Of a stretch of DNA of 5,147 bases, positions 4,911 to 5,147 are shown piece by piece. Origin of the DNA: an uncultured Prevotella sp. (GTDB taxonomy: Bacteria > Bacteroidota > Bacteroidia > Bacteroidales > Bacteroidaceae); the NCBI GenBank assembly GCA_934183135.1, contig CAKPRX010000120.1, forward strand, positions 1-5,147. The letters are read 5' to 3'. Both the position numbers and the translations under genes were made by a program. How positions within the stretch are numbered: position 1 is the stretch's first letter; every line of letters starts with the position of its first letter. The notes beneath the pieces were generated by a model that worked only from the letters and a program-made list of their open reading frames with translations, ran no database searches and was not told the DNA's origin.

Positions 4911-5147
4911 ATGAAAGCAACAGAACAGACGGTACAGCAGATAGAGCGTGCCATCAGAAAGACAGCAGAGAAGTTCCCGGCCGACAACGAGACATCTGCC
5001 ATTACCGACATACACGTCCGCGTGTCGCCAGAAAGCGGCGAACTGGTCACATTCGACGACGATGACCAGGAGATAACCCGCTGCGTGGTCGAACAGTGGA
5101 TAGAATGTCCCGACGCCGACTTCTTTGCACACGCCACGACGCTGCTT
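4911..5147 (+). CDS. Small acidic protein of unknown function (partial, 3' end off window)
   Basis: An open frame runs from ATG at 4911 to the right edge, 79 codons without a stop. I do not recognise the family. The chain starts with a likely amphipathic helix (MKATEQTVQQIERAIRKTAEKF, residues 1-22, charged and Gln-rich), continues into a probable strand (AITDIHVRV at 30-38), a turn (SPESGEL) and a strongly acidic patch F48-D49-D50-D51-D52 followed by QEITRCVVEQWIEC at 53-66. It has no signal peptide or membrane segment, so it is probably cytoplasmic. Support for a real gene: a textbook promoter upstream, an A-rich leader just before the ATG (typical for Bacteroidetes, with no Shine-Dalgarno sequence), codon use like the neighbours, and an alternating helix/strand pattern with no stops. 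It is divergent from the rnf operon and need not be related to it. Confidence 0.8.
   Translation, partial: MKATEQTVQQIERAIRKTAEKFPADNETSAITDIHVRVSPESGELVTFDDDDQEITRCVVEQWIECPDADFFAHATTLL

Noticed and set aside
4746..5132. 128-codon open frame on the minus strand
   Set aside because: It runs antisense across the unknown rightward gene and into A/T-rich noncoding DNA, has an unnatural Cys/Phe/Tyr-rich composition, and conflicts with the plus-strand promoter and gene.

Overview
The window reads as chromosomal DNA of a Bacteroidales bacterium, probably Prevotellaceae. This rests on the gene order rseC-rnfB-rnfC-rnfD-rnfG-rnfE, on sequence style, and on a promoter that fits the Bacteroidetes pattern TTTG-N19-TAnnTTTG exactly. 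The genus is an inference.

Minus strand, 4645 down to 1: a compact operon for the Rnf complex, the membrane-bound, ion-pumping ferredoxin:NAD+ oxidoreductase. In transcription order it has a small RseC-family membrane protein (4565-4137), RnfB (polyferredoxin), RnfC (NADH/FMN/Fe-S subunit), RnfD (membrane subunit with covalent FMN), RnfG (periplasmic-facing covalent FMN subunit) and the first 110 codons of RnfE, cut by the left edge. rnfA is expected just beyond the edge. Genes overlap or nearly touch (8, 4, 1 and 4 bp overlaps, then a 3 bp gap), so translation is probably coupled. Electrons are expected to pass between ferredoxin (RnfB), the RnfA/E iron centre, the RnfG and RnfD flavins and NAD(H) at RnfC, coupled to Na+ or H+ movement.

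Intergenic, 4566-4910: a divergent regulatory region of about 345 bp. It holds a -7-like box for the rnf operon, an A/T-tract stretch, and on the plus strand a full Bacteroidetes promoter followed by a second -7-like box. Each plus-strand -7 box lies in a 17-bp palindrome, two copies 16/17 identical, with a GC-rich stem-loop between them.

Plus strand, 4911 to the right edge: the first 79 codons of a small acidic protein I do not recognise.

The rnf operon is a well-known system and I see no evidence of a new multi-gene system here. The points most worth checking are the two candidate flavinylation motifs in RnfG (a variant one in the domain and a textbook one in the C-terminal tail), a lipobox-like sequence in the RnfG membrane anchor, and the duplicated palindromic promoter element.
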